NCBI GenBank assembly: GCA_051418055.1
Contig: JBPRGH010000134.1
Coordinates: 1 to 49,382 of the forward strand
DNA length: 49,382 bases
Reading direction: 5' to 3'
DNA from: JBPRGH01 sp051418055
Lineage (GTDB): Bacteria; Bacteroidota; Bacteroidia; Cytophagales; Cyclobacteriaceae
Each line of letters begins with the position of its first letter. Positions within the stretch are counted from its first letter, which is position 1. A program made the position numbers and the translations under genes. The notes beneath the pieces were generated by a model. It saw only the letters and a list, made by a program, of their open reading frames with translations. It made no database searches and had not been told where the DNA came from. This document shows positions 1 to 8,567 of this stretch, piece after piece.

Positions 1-1081
1 AAACAGTTTCCAATAATGCACTTTCCAGGGTCAATCCCGGCCCAAAAGCCAGGGCTAATGTTTTTTCTCCCTTTTCATGATTATTTAGATCGTTTAAGAA
101 ATGATACATTACAAATAGAATAGTGGGAGAAGACATATTGCCATAATTCTTGAGCACATGATAGGCGTAATGATTATCCTCTTTGGATAATTTAAAATGC
201 TCCTCTATCACCTGAAGGATTTTCTTTCCACCCGGATGTACGAGAAAATTTTTTATTTCTTCACGTTTAAATTTATCGAGGATAGAATCCGACAGCTTGT
301 GAATGCCGTTTCTGATAATGTCAGGAACATATTGGCTCAGGCGCATCTGAAATCCAAAATCTGTTACTTTCCAGGCCATATCCTCTTCTCCTTCAGGCAA
401 AATTGAGGAGAAGAATTCATTGATTCTGAGAGCTGGTTTTTCCGGTTTTTGGGAAGAAACTACTACCGCAGCCGCACCGTCTCCAAATAAAGCATTAGCA
501 AGGAAATTATCCTCAGTCTTTTCTTTCTGTAGATGAATGCTGCATAATTCAACGCAAACGATGAGTACTTTGGCATCGGGTGTGCCTTTACAGATATTCC
601 AGGCTGCTTTTAATGCATTTATTGCCGCAAAACAACCCATAAAATTAATAGTGTAGCGCTCGACAGATGGTGAAAAATTGAATTCATTGATAAGCTCATA
701 ATCCAGGCCCGGTGCATAAAAACCTGTACAGCTAACAGTAATAAGGTGGGTAATATCTTCCTTCTGTCCATTCATACAGTTTTCAATAGCCGCCTTTGAA
801 AGTGCAAGGGCATCATTTTTATAGGTATTCATCCTATCGGAAGTGCCTGGATATGCTGCATCTGCATCTTTAATTTTAAACAGGCTGTATTCTCCGTTCA
901 TCCTGAAATCTTTTAAAACGGAGTACCGGGTATTAATTCCGGTTGCGCGATATAAAGCACTTAATTTTCTATGCTCATCCTCATCCATATCATGGATATG
1001 CGCCATGAAATCAACCAGCTGCCTTTGATTATACTCATTTTTTGGGTTAGCTATTCCTATAGATGAAATGTATATGCTCAT
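1..1081 (-). CDS. Type III polyketide synthase (chalcone synthase family), 3' end cut by window
   Basis: I translated 360 codons from the ATG at 1081; the frame runs open to the window edge. The thiolase-fold triad is visible: Cys150 in FMGCFAA, His282 in LVHPGGKK and Asn315 in NYGNMSSP. The closing motif AFGPGLTLES near residue 345 is the family's C-terminal signature, so only a few residues are missing. Members condense an acyl-CoA starter with malonyl-CoA units to give pyrones, resorcinols or phloroglucinols, without an acyl carrier protein. The gene is divergent from a UbiA prenyltransferase, which suggests a prenylated aromatic product. Starter and product cannot be read from the sequence. 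The family assignment is very secure. Confidence 0.95.
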   Translation of the reverse strand, partial: MSIYISSIGIANPKNEYNQRQLVDFMAHIHDMDEDEHRKLSALYRATGINTRYSVLKDFRMNGEYSLFKIKDADAAYPGTSDRMNTYKNDALALSKAAIENCMNGQKEDITHLITVSCTGFYAPGLDYELINEFNFSPSVERYTINFMGCFAAINALKAAWNICKGTPDAKVLIVCVELCSIHLQKEKTEDNFLANALFGDGAAAVVVSSQKPEKPALRINEFFSSILPEGEEDMAWKVTDFGFQMRLSQYVPDIIRNGIHKLSDSILDKFKREEIKNFLVHPGGKKILQVIEEHFKLSKEDNHYAYHVLKNYGNMSSPTILFVMYHFLNDLNNHEKGEKTLALAFGPGLTLESALLETV

Positions 1082-1085
1082 AATT

Positions 1086-1116
1086 TATGGCTAATGCAGC
1101 AGGTTTGTTATTTTTG
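1086..1116 (+). promoter_or_regulatory. Possible promoter of the UbiA gene
   Basis: TATTTTTG at 1109-1116 matches the Bacteroidota -7 consensus TAnnTTTG exactly. The -33 position (1086-1089, TATG) matches TTTG at three of four bases with a 19-base spacer. A transcript starting near 1123 would exclude the upstream ATG at 1087 and support the ATG at 1138. Confidence 0.45.
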
Positions 1117-1137
1117 GTTTTAATATACAATTATAAT

Positions 1138-2034
1138 ATGGCAACATTACTTTCCAAATCTACGATACTACATTTAAGGTTTCCGTTTTCAATATTTCTG
1201 TTGCCGATATTCTTATTTGCCCTGGCTGTATCTCCAAACATTAATCCTGAAAGGCTTTTAATTGTTTTTGTATGCCTCCATTTTTTGGTTTACCCCGCCA
1301 GCAATGGTTTTAACAGTTATTATGATAAAGATGAAGATAGTATAGGTGGCTTAAAGAAACCACCAAAAGTAACAAAAGACTTGCTTTGGGTAAGTTTATT
1401 TTTAGATCTGGTGGCATTAATTTTAGCCATTGAGATCTCCTTTACATTTGCTGTATTGATCTTTATCTATGGATTAGTATCAAAGGCCTATAGCCATCCT
1501 GCTATCCGTTTAAAAAAATACCCCTGGTTAAGCTGGTTTGTAGCTGGTTTTTTTCAGGGTGCATTTACATTTATAACCTGTTATATTGGGCTAAATGATT
1601 TTTCACTTGATATCATTACCCGCTGGCATATATTATTTCCTGCTTTGCTATCTTCCGCATTATTATGGGCAAGCTATCCTATGACACAGATCTATCAGCA
1701 TGAAGAAGATAAAAGAAGGGGCGATATTACCTTAAGCGTTCTTTTAGGGGTGAAGGGTACATTTATTTTTACAGCAGTTTTCTATATGTTATCAGCTTTG
1801 GGCTTTCTATATTATTTTATTGCATTTTATCAAATAAAATATGGGTTGCTTTTCCTTATAGCCCTATCACCGGCAATACTTTATTTTCTAATATGGTTTC
1901 TTAGATATTTAAAGGGTAGAGCAAGTATTAACTATGGAAATACAATGGCGCTAAACTGGCTATCATCCCTCATTTTGATAGCATTTTTTATTTATTTTTT
2001 TCTTGATAGCACTAATATTTTACAGGTACTATAA
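1138..2034 (+). CDS. UbiA-family prenyltransferase
   Basis: This is a polytopic membrane protein of 298 residues with about eight hydrophobic segments. Two Asp-rich signatures typical of UbiA enzymes are present: NGFNSYYDKDEDS near residue 55 and YQHEEDKRRGD near residue 185. They bind the prenyl diphosphate through Mg2+. The likely role is transfer of an isoprenoid chain to an aromatic acceptor in the membrane; next to the type III polyketide synthase, that acceptor could be a polyketide (inference). I chose the ATG at 1138 over the in-frame ATG at 1087. The longer form starts 5 bases from the divergent synthase start, and a -7 element lies between the two ATGs. Confidence 0.9.
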   Translation: MATLLSKSTILHLRFPFSIFLLPIFLFALAVSPNINPERLLIVFVCLHFLVYPASNGFNSYYDKDEDSIGGLKKPPKVTKDLLWVSLFLDLVALILAIEISFTFAVLIFIYGLVSKAYSHPAIRLKKYPWLSWFVAGFFQGAFTFITCYIGLNDFSLDIITRWHILFPALLSSALLWASYPMTQIYQHEEDKRRGDITLSVLLGVKGTFIFTAVFYMLSALGFLYYFIAFYQIKYGLLFLIALSPAILYFLIWFLRYLKGRASINYGNTMALNWLSSLILIAFFIYFFLDSTNILQVL

Positions 2035-2060
2035 GAGGAAGTTTTTTTAGAGACTGAAAT

Positions 2061-3170
2061 TTAAGAAATCTTTTTTCCGTGCGTTTGCCTAACCAGTGCC
2101 TGAGTAACTGAAGGTATATTGTTCCCTAAGCTGACGGCCAGGGATGATGCCCAGTTTTTTCCAAAAAAAGTGCGCTGAATAAACCTTCCCCAAGCCAATC
2201 TGGTTTTAAAATGCCTGCTCCATTCTTTTTCATATAAGCTGTTTATAAATTGATTTGGTTCTTTTCTGTTGCTAATAATAATATCAGAAAGTAATTTGGC
2301 GCTATGTACAGCCATCGCCATTCCATTACCACATAAAGGAGTTATCATTCCTGCAGCATCTCCGATCATAGGCATTCCATCCTCAACCGGAGATTTGGTC
2401 TCAAAGGATATTTCATTTATCACCAGGGGCTTTTCAAATAACCGCTCGGCATGCTGAAAGGCTTCTTTTAAAACAGGATTTTTATTGAGTATTGAAATTT
2501 CAAGTTTTTCAATGCTCCCGGCTTCTCTCAGAAGATCCCGATGACATAGATAGCAGTAATTCATTATATCATCTTCTACCTTTGACATACCGCAATATCC
2601 TGCATTAAAATTATGAAGAGAAATAAGATTATCCGGGTAGGAAGGGTTTAAAGCATGAAATTTTACACCTACATAGGGCGAAGATTTATTTATAAAAGAC
2701 CTTTCCAGCTTTTTATCAATTTTTGACCTTTTTCCGTAGGCGCCAATCAAAAAAGAGGTTTTTAAAACTGATCCGCTCCTTGTAATGATCTCATAATCAT
2801 TCTTTCGGTTAATATCAGTTACAGAATCAAAAATTATCTCTACATTTTCTGATTGAGCCTGTGTGAATAGAAAATGCTCCCAATAGTACCTGCTGACTCC
2901 TATTCCACCCATTTGCAGGGGGATATTAAAAGTTTTGCCCGGGGCTGAAGAAAATTGAAGCTCATTGATTACAGGTAAATTTTTATTCTGAGGGATTAAC
3001 TTTTCCTTAACCAGAAAATCCTCGACTTCACGGGAAACATATTCACCACATACTTTGTGGCGGGGGTAACCAGTTTTTTCTACTAGTCTGACCGGGTATT
3101 TTTCCCGGGCGAGCCTGATAGCAGTAATTAACCCTGCAATTCCACCTCCAATGATCAGTATATCCTTCAA
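2061..3170 (-). CDS. FAD-dependent oxidoreductase (geranylgeranyl reductase / halogenase-like)
   Basis: A 369-residue flavoprotein that starts at TTG (3168-3170). The N-terminal dinucleotide-binding motif is IIGGGIAGL, followed by an Arg/Glu region and HKVCGEY, which is common in geranylgeranyl-reductase-like enzymes. The second FAD motif is MIGDAAGMITPLCGNGMA near residue 265. It has no signal peptide. It converges on the UbiA gene with 26 bases between stops. Such enzymes reduce prenyl chains or hydroxylate or oxidise aromatic rings, so it probably tailors the product of the neighbouring polyketide synthase and prenyltransferase. The exact reaction is not decidable here. Confidence 0.88.
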   Translation of the reverse strand: MKDILIIGGGIAGLITAIRLAREKYPVRLVEKTGYPRHKVCGEYVSREVEDFLVKEKLIPQNKNLPVINELQFSSAPGKTFNIPLQMGGIGVSRYYWEHFLFTQAQSENVEIIFDSVTDINRKNDYEIITRSGSVLKTSFLIGAYGKRSKIDKKLERSFINKSSPYVGVKFHALNPSYPDNLISLHNFNAGYCGMSKVEDDIMNYCYLCHRDLLREAGSIEKLEISILNKNPVLKEAFQHAERLFEKPLVINEISFETKSPVEDGMPMIGDAAGMITPLCGNGMAMAVHSAKLLSDIIISNRKEPNQFINSLYEKEWSRHFKTRLAWGRFIQRTFFGKNWASSLAVSLGNNIPSVTQALVRQTHGKKIS

Positions 3171-3324
3171 AATATAAATAAATGATATAAACTATTAATT
3201 AATCAATATATTAGTGTTATTAATGCAATATTATTGTAATTAAATTATAGGATAAGATTTAATTATTTAATAACTTTCATTTTCTTTCTGCGTTATATCT
3301 TGTACTTCTTTAAAATTTTTTATT

Positions 3325-3789
3325 ATGATAGCATTAAAAAATCCTTCCGATCCCAATGAATTTAATGTGTTGCTGATTGGAAATAATCCTATTGAGCTAA
3401 GTACCATTTATGAACGCTTAATTAAGCTGAAAGATAAAAAATTTATAGCAGAATTTGCTTTTGATTTACGATCAGCCTTGAAGGGGAAGTTTAACTTCAG
3501 GCCTTCTTTCATAATAATAGACGATAATATTGGGAGAGCCCAATTCAAAAATATTGTTGATGCTTTTCACAAGAATAAATACACTGCCGATGTACCCATC
3601 ACTGTACTAAAAAATAAGAATGGTGGTTATTCACCAGAGGGGGTTCAGGAATACATATTAAAAGATAATGCTGATGGAGAATCACTTTCCAAAGCATTAT
3701 TTAACAGCCAAAGATTAATTAGGACCCAAAAGATGCTTTATAACACGTATTTCAAAGGTAAAAGAAAACTTAAGCGGGCTTTTCACTAG
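3325..3789 (+). CDS. Stand-alone receiver-like protein with degenerate acidic pocket
   Basis: 154 residues with the alternating pattern of a response-regulator receiver domain. The beta-1 end reads LLIGNNPIE, where active receivers carry two acids; here they are Asn-Asn. Beta-3 ends FIIIDDN, so a phosphoacceptor-like Asp is kept. Beta-4 gives VPITVL, with a Thr, and beta-5 gives YILKDNADG, with the conserved Lys. No output domain follows; the tail is a basic stretch (GKRKLKR). It is probably an atypical or pseudo-receiver acting by protein contact. Its stop overlaps the stop of the convergent protease gene. Family call is moderate because identity to canonical receivers is low. Confidence 0.75.
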   Translation: MIALKNPSDPNEFNVLLIGNNPIELSTIYERLIKLKDKKFIAEFAFDLRSALKGKFNFRPSFIIIDDNIGRAQFKNIVDAFHKNKYTADVPITVLKNKNGGYSPEGVQEYILKDNADGESLSKALFNSQRLIRTQKMLYNTYFKGKRKLKRAFH

Positions 3790-5021
3790 ATCAGATCTTT
3801 TAGACGGAATTTTTTCACCAGGACCTGTTCACCGCGTTTTAGCCTCAGGGTTATTTTCTTATTAGATTTATAATTTAGTATACCTATAACTTCATCCAGC
3901 TCCAGGTCTTTATAGTTGTTTTCATTAATACTTAAAATAATATCACCTGCCTGGATCCCTGCTTTAGCGCCAGCAGAATTTTTACGTACCTCTGAAACCT
4001 CATAAGTACTTAAATAAGGCCCTTTAGCTTTTATCACCAGGCCACTTAAATTATACGTAAAATCTTTCTTAAAAAACCTGTTCTTTTTAAAATAAAACTT
4101 TTGATTTGGAAAATCAAAAATGACGTTGAACCGGGATAATATTTCACCTCCGATTGAGCCACTTCTTTTTGCTGTAGAATATTTAATGGAATCATAATTA
4201 GGATTTTCAGGATAATTAGCTATTATATCCTCAAACTCATATGAGCCAATTTTAAAAGCATTTAACCTGCCAACATATCCTTCCAACGGGCCACCTAATC
4301 CACGGCCGACATATGTATGGATATTCTTTTCAGGAAGTTTTAAAGAAGGATCAGATTCCAGGCTTAAAAATAAGCTTTGGCTGGATCCTGAATCTATCAT
4401 TACTTTAACACGAACTTCCGATCCATCATCCTGCACAACTGTGGCATAAATATATGGTTTAGTGTCCTCTATTGTCATAGGTATATTATCGTAGCGCCTG
4501 GGATAGCGTGTTGTCTCAGGATTACTTAAAGTAATAATTTTATTGGCATAATTGATCTTTACTATAAATCTGCTGAATAACTCATACCCTAATATTCCAT
4601 GCACATCAGTACCAAGATAATTTTTGAGCTCGAGAAGATCTTCTTCTAATACTAATAATGCATGCCCCTTACCTTCAATTCCGGGTAGGGTGAAAGAGAC
4701 ATTATTTGTAATGTAGGCATCTACTGTTTGCTGCTTGCCAACACCTGAAATAGTATATTTTTTGGTGTAAACCATGTCCAGCATATCACTAAATTCCTTG
4801 TCTGTAAGAATAGCTGTCCTTACGCCGGTATCAAGAACAAATTTTAATGGTAATACATCATTAAGAATGAGAGAAACTACAATTAAATTATTATGAAGAG
4901 TAAAAGGTATTTTTGCTTTATTCTTATCATCAGTAAAAGAAAAGCCCAACTTCTGGCTCATGCTTTCGGTTTGCAGGGCAGCAAAAAGATATAGGATAAC
5001 AGAAAAAACTATTTTTCTCAT
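3786..5021 (-). CDS. Exported aspartyl protease-like protein with C-terminal PDZ domain
   Basis: 411 residues. The N-terminus (MRKIVFSVILYLFAAL) is a signal peptide or anchor. Two retropepsin-type motifs are present, FVLDTGVRT near residue 62 and VMIDSGSSQS near residue 207, so the protein looks like a single-chain tandem aspartyl protease of the gag-pre/retropepsin-like clan. A PDZ domain occupies about residues 330-405 (AGAKAGIQAGDIILSINE). It probably works in the periplasm or on the outer membrane, with the PDZ positioning substrates. A good SD-like CAGGAG precedes the start. It lies downstream of the LOG gene on the same strand with a 58-base gap. Confidence 0.88.
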   Translation of the reverse strand: MRKIVFSVILYLFAALQTESMSQKLGFSFTDDKNKAKIPFTLHNNLIVVSLILNDVLPLKFVLDTGVRTAILTDKEFSDMLDMVYTKKYTISGVGKQQTVDAYITNNVSFTLPGIEGKGHALLVLEEDLLELKNYLGTDVHGILGYELFSRFIVKINYANKIITLSNPETTRYPRRYDNIPMTIEDTKPYIYATVVQDDGSEVRVKVMIDSGSSQSLFLSLESDPSLKLPEKNIHTYVGRGLGGPLEGYVGRLNAFKIGSYEFEDIIANYPENPNYDSIKYSTAKRSGSIGGEILSRFNVIFDFPNQKFYFKKNRFFKKDFTYNLSGLVIKAKGPYLSTYEVSEVRKNSAGAKAGIQAGDIILSINENNYKDLELDEVIGILNYKSNKKITLRLKRGEQVLVKKFRLKDLI

Positions 5022-5079
5022 AAAAAACTCCTGGATATTACCTCAACATGCACTAAAACGTAAAAAGTCCCGATAAAGG

Positions 5080-5655
5080 CTATAATTTTCTTAGGTTTCC
5101 CTCATTGCCACTTATTTTTCGATGGTTAAGACTATTAATAAGTTTAGCAGGGTCACCTTCAGAAATTATTGTTTTCCTGAAATTTACATTAACAAAACCT
5201 TCTTCAACCATTGTATCAAAATAATCAAGTAAAGAATTATAAAACTTTCCAACATTCAAAATCCCCACAGGCTTATTGACAAGGTTAAGCTGATTCCAGG
5301 TAATGATTTCTGCTAACTCTTCTAATGTCCCAAAACCTCCGGGCATAGCTATAAAACTGTCGGCGAGGGTAGACATTTTAAGTTTCCGCTCATGCATGGA
5401 TTCTACAATGATCAGGTTGCTAAGTCCTTCATGAGCTACTTCTTTTTTATATAAGAAATCAGGAATTACCCCTGTTACTTTTCCATTTTGCCGTAATACT
5501 TCGTCAGCCACGATACCCATTAAGCCTACTTTACCTCCGCCATAAATTAATTCCAGGTTTGCTTTGGCAATGGCTATTCCTAATTTTTTTGCTTGTTGAG
5601 AATATATTTCATTGTTACCTGTACTGGATCCGCAAAAAACACAGATAGATTTCAT
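5080..5655 (-). CDS. LOG-family protein (cytokinin riboside 5'-monophosphate phosphoribohydrolase-like)
   Basis: 191 residues. It has the Rossmann-like start SICVFCGSSTGNN, the glycine-rich IYGGGKVGLMG and the signature PGGFGTLEELAE with catalytic Arg and Glu, all diagnostic of the LOG/TIGR00730 family. Characterised members remove ribose 5-phosphate from AMP-type nucleotides. The bacterial role is usually nucleotide housekeeping, and the substrate here is unknown. The enzyme is cytoplasmic. It may share a transcript with the aspartyl protease gene downstream. Confidence 0.92.
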   Translation of the reverse strand: MKSICVFCGSSTGNNEIYSQQAKKLGIAIAKANLELIYGGGKVGLMGIVADEVLRQNGKVTGVIPDFLYKKEVAHEGLSNLIIVESMHERKLKMSTLADSFIAMPGGFGTLEELAEIITWNQLNLVNKPVGILNVGKFYNSLLDYFDTMVEEGFVNVNFRKTIISEGDPAKLINSLNHRKISGNEGNLRKL

Positions 5656-5722
5656 ATAAATAACTTCATTGTTTCTTATTTTTCTTTAAAATAACGAATT
5701 AATTCACTAATCAATTATTTTT

Positions 5723-6103
5723 ATGGAATATACAAAAATAAGTAGTGGTGCCAAATGGGAAGAGATCGTTGGATACTCGCGGGCAGTAAAAGCAGGGAAT
5801 ATAATAGAAGTATCAGGAACAGTTGCTGTTGAAGGGGAAGAAAATGTTTCACCCGGCGATGCATATAATCAAACGATTTTTATATTACGCAAAATCGAGC
5901 GAATATTACAGGAAGCCGGTGCAGATCTAACTAATGTAGTCAGGACTCGTATATATGTTGTAGATATATCCGGGTGGGAGCAGGTAGGAAGGGCCCACGG
6001 GGAATTTTTTAAGAATATAAAGCCAGCAACTTCGATGATTGAGGTATCTTCTTTAATTCACAAAGATTACCTGGTGGAAATTGAAGCTACGGCAATTGTT
6101 TAA
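5723..6103 (+). CDS. RidA/YjgF family protein
   Basis: 126 residues, the normal length for a small trimeric RidA fold. Visible hallmarks are the N-terminal G-x-x-W-E region, VVRTRIYV with the Arg that holds carboxylate substrates, and the closing segment ATSMIEVSSL...VEIEATAIV. Family members hydrolyse reactive enamine/imine intermediates from PLP enzymes, but several subfamilies have other or unknown roles. The stop overlaps the stop of a small leftward gene at 6100. It is divergent from the LOG gene with 67 bases between. Confidence 0.9.
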   Translation: MEYTKISSGAKWEEIVGYSRAVKAGNIIEVSGTVAVEGEENVSPGDAYNQTIFILRKIERILQEAGADLTNVVRTRIYVVDISGWEQVGRAHGEFFKNIKPATSMIEVSSLIHKDYLVEIEATAIV

Positions 6104-6207
6104 TGTTTAATATCGTGCTTATTATTGCTTACTTTCTTGTTGGGAAATAACCAAATAGATAAGATTGCGAGAACAAATAAAGCTATAACTACAAATAATG
6201 CTGCCAT
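6100..6207 (-). CDS. Small single-pass membrane protein, 35 residues
   Basis: A short reading frame (35 codons plus TAA). Residues 2-22 are strongly hydrophobic (ALFVVIALFVLAILSIWLF) and are followed by a basic, hydrophilic tail (NKKVSNNKHDIKH). That is a clean N-out/C-in single-span design. Support comes from a near-perfect Bacteroidota promoter immediately upstream (6223-6254) and from the tail-to-tail fit with RidA, whose stop shares the bases TTAA. I do not recognise a family. Function unknown; small proteins of this type often modulate larger membrane complexes. Confidence 0.65.
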   Translation of the reverse strand: MAALFVVIALFVLAILSIWLFPNKKVSNNKHDIKH

Positions 6208-6222
6208 AATAAATATTTTTTG

Positions 6223-6254
6223 CAAAGATAGACCGACCGTACTTTAATGCCAAA
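6223..6254 (-). promoter_or_regulatory. Promoter of the 35-residue membrane protein
   Basis: Reading leftward, TTTG (6251-6254) is followed by 20 bases and TATCTTTG (6223-6230), an exact match to the Bacteroidota -33/-7 pattern. The transcript would start about 10 bases before the ATG at 6207. Confidence 0.7.
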
Positions 6255-6287
6255 TAGATTAGAGCCATTGGAGATAATTTTTTAAAG

Positions 6288-6836
6288 ATGCTAAAAAAAA
6301 TATTAATATTTCTGGGAATCGTATTTGCGTTATTGCTTATGACATTTTTTGCTTTACGCTCCTATACAAAATCGTTTAGCCCTCAGGATGTGGAAGCTTT
6401 AGCTGAAGGAGATGTGGAGATAAATATTAATTATTCTCGACCCTTTAGAGACGGCCGTGAAATATTTGGAGAGCTCGTGCCTTATAATAAAATCTGGCGT
6501 ACAGGGGCCAATGAAGCGACAATATTCAAAACGAATAAAGATCTGGTGATTAAGGGGCAGCTATTGCCAGCAGGAGAATATTCTCTGTGGACAATACCCG
6601 GTGAAGATAGCTGGAAAATATTATGGAATAAAGAAACTGGTCAATGGGGAATCAACACTACCGGAAATGCAAATAGAAAAGAAGAAAATGATATTGTAAT
6701 AATTGATGCGCCAGTGATAAAAACCACAAAAACATTTGAACAGTTTACTATAGATATTGATAAAGTTTCTGATGATATAAACCTTGTTATGATCTGGGAA
6801 AATACAATGATTGTGGTGCCAATGGAAGTAAAATAG
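6288..6836 (+). CDS. DUF2911 domain protein, membrane-anchored
   Basis: 182 residues with an N-terminal hydrophobic segment (about residues 4-23) acting as an uncleaved anchor or signal. The rest matches the DUF2911 pattern: YSRPFRDGREIFGELVPY, then KIWRTGANEATIF, then PAGEYSLWTIPG. This beta-rich domain is frequent in Bacteroidota and has no firmly established function. It probably faces the periplasm. Its stop codon directly abuts the stop codon of the convergent PD40 gene. Confidence 0.88.
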   Translation: MLKKILIFLGIVFALLLMTFFALRSYTKSFSPQDVEALAEGDVEININYSRPFRDGREIFGELVPYNKIWRTGANEATIFKTNKDLVIKGQLLPAGEYSLWTIPGEDSWKILWNKETGQWGINTTGNANRKEENDIVIIDAPVIKTTKTFEQFTIDIDKVSDDINLVMIWENTMIVVPMEVK

Positions 6837-8567
6837 TTACTCCTCCAGAAGGATTAATTCCACCTGCCGTTTCGGTTTCGAGCTGTCATAAAGATCTTCC
6901 TTATGAACTTTAAAATCAGTAGTTATTCTTTCCGGATCTATTCCTCTTGAAACTAACGCAGCCTTAATAGCCTCAGCCTCTTTTTCTGATCTATCATTAT
7001 GATAGGTTATTGTTACAATTTCCTCCAAGGCAGGTACAGTAAGTGAGGTAGTTGGGCTCTGAAAGTGTATAGAATCAACATCAATCATTACCATAAGTGT
7101 ATCATACTCACCGGTTAAAACAATTCCATTAGTTAAAAGAGAATCAAGCCACACGGTATCTTTAACAGAGGTCGTTAAATGATCTTGTGGTATAAGTTTG
7201 TTAATACGCTCATAAACAGTATCACGTCTTATCTCAGTAAGATCAGGGTCACTTGCAATACTATCCTCCTGATAATCATATAAATGGGTGACGACTTTGA
7301 GGTTAAGATCAGGCTGAGCATTTAATAAGGCAGTAAGCCTTCGAAGTTCAAAGGAAGAAGCATCACTTACTTCTGCTGAATTTGCCTTAAAAATTAGATT
7401 TTCATTTGTTAAAGGTTTTCCTGTTTCAATTTTTTCAAACACTACTTTTACTGTTTCCCTGTCACGTGATGGAACGGAATCAAGTATATATAATTTAGAG
7501 AAATACCAATAATTTTTGTCTGATGGATTAATACTGACATCATAAGTTGTCCCCTCAGGTAGTGCCAAAGAAAATGTGCCGGTATTATCAACTGGGAACC
7601 GAATAAAAGTTGAACGATTTACAGCATCAAAGACAATACCTTCAGCTCCTGATATCGAATTATCGCCTGTTAAAACTTTACCCGTTATTTTATATACCGA
7701 TTTGGGTTTAAATTCATCCGGTATTAGCAGCTGTACGATCTCATTTTTCCTTTCCCCCGGCCTGGAGGCATAAAGATAACTTCCTTTTGCAGGAACACTT
7801 ACAAACTTGTCATCCTGTGCCGTATTGGCAAACTCCAGGTTTACAGGGTCTGTCCAGCCTTCTTCTGTCTTACGGGTAAAATATAAGTCATAACCTCCTT
7901 TACCTCCTTCAATATCCGAAGAAAAGATCAATGTTTCACCATCACCAAGAATACGAGGCATTTGAGGATTGTATTTATTAACATTTTCCGGTAAAGGGGT
8001 AGGATTCATCCAGCGATCAAATTTCTTTTGTGTATAGTAAAGCTTACAACCGCTTGCAGAAAGCTCATCCATTCGTGCACACCTCATATAATACATTTCC
8101 TGACCATCAGGGGAAAGAACCCCGGCAGCGTCGTTTAAGGCTGAGTTTACCGGCGCACCAAAATTTTTTGTGACAGACCAGTTCCCGTTAGTTTTTTCAC
8201 TGTACCATAACTCATATCCACCCAGTCCATGTTTACGGCTGGTAATGATCATAAAAGTACCATCAAAATTTAAGCTATGGCCACCTTCAAAATTCAGGTC
8301 CGGCCGGTTCACTAATCTCGGAAGCTCGGTACCTTTCTCCCACATACCTGTTTTTTTTGAAGATTCATACATAGAAAGGCCTTCATAGTCAGTATAATCA
8401 TTGAGATATATGAGTGTTAGCCCATCACCGCTAACAAAAGGATGGAAGTTATTGTAAGCAGGGTGGTTCACTGTGGAGGAAAGTCTTATAAACTCTCTTT
8501 GAGCAAAAAGATTGCCTGTAGATATGATCAGGAAAAATAAAAATATATAGAGTTTTAATCGTCTCAT
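6837..8567 (-). CDS. Exported PD40 beta-propeller protein with a degenerate, split OmpA-like C-terminus
   Basis: 576 residues with a signal peptide (YIFLFFLIISTGNLFA). Residues 35-270 carry WD40-like PD40 repeats (for example FVSGDGLTLIYLND and LSPDGQEMYY). A carboxypeptidase-regulatory-like beta domain follows near 290-370. The C-terminus resembles an OmpA domain but is broken. The first half (LIFKANSAEVSDASSFEL) and the second half (RGIDPERI...KRQVELILLEE) are separated by about 80 extra residues, and the usual GHTD motif reads VTHLYDY. Peptidoglycan binding is therefore doubtful. Similar proteins accompany type IX secretion systems. Confidence 0.85.
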   Translation of the reverse strand: MRRLKLYIFLFFLIISTGNLFAQREFIRLSSTVNHPAYNNFHPFVSGDGLTLIYLNDYTDYEGLSMYESSKKTGMWEKGTELPRLVNRPDLNFEGGHSLNFDGTFMIITSRKHGLGGYELWYSEKTNGNWSVTKNFGAPVNSALNDAAGVLSPDGQEMYYMRCARMDELSASGCKLYYTQKKFDRWMNPTPLPENVNKYNPQMPRILGDGETLIFSSDIEGGKGGYDLYFTRKTEEGWTDPVNLEFANTAQDDKFVSVPAKGSYLYASRPGERKNEIVQLLIPDEFKPKSVYKITGKVLTGDNSISGAEGIVFDAVNRSTFIRFPVDNTGTFSLALPEGTTYDVSINPSDKNYWYFSKLYILDSVPSRDRETVKVVFEKIETGKPLTNENLIFKANSAEVSDASSFELRRLTALLNAQPDLNLKVVTHLYDYQEDSIASDPDLTEIRRDTVYERINKLIPQDHLTTSVKDTVWLDSLLTNGIVLTGEYDTLMVMIDVDSIHFQSPTTSLTVPALEEIVTITYHNDRSEKEAEAIKAALVSRGIDPERITTDFKVHKEDLYDSSKPKRQVELILLEE

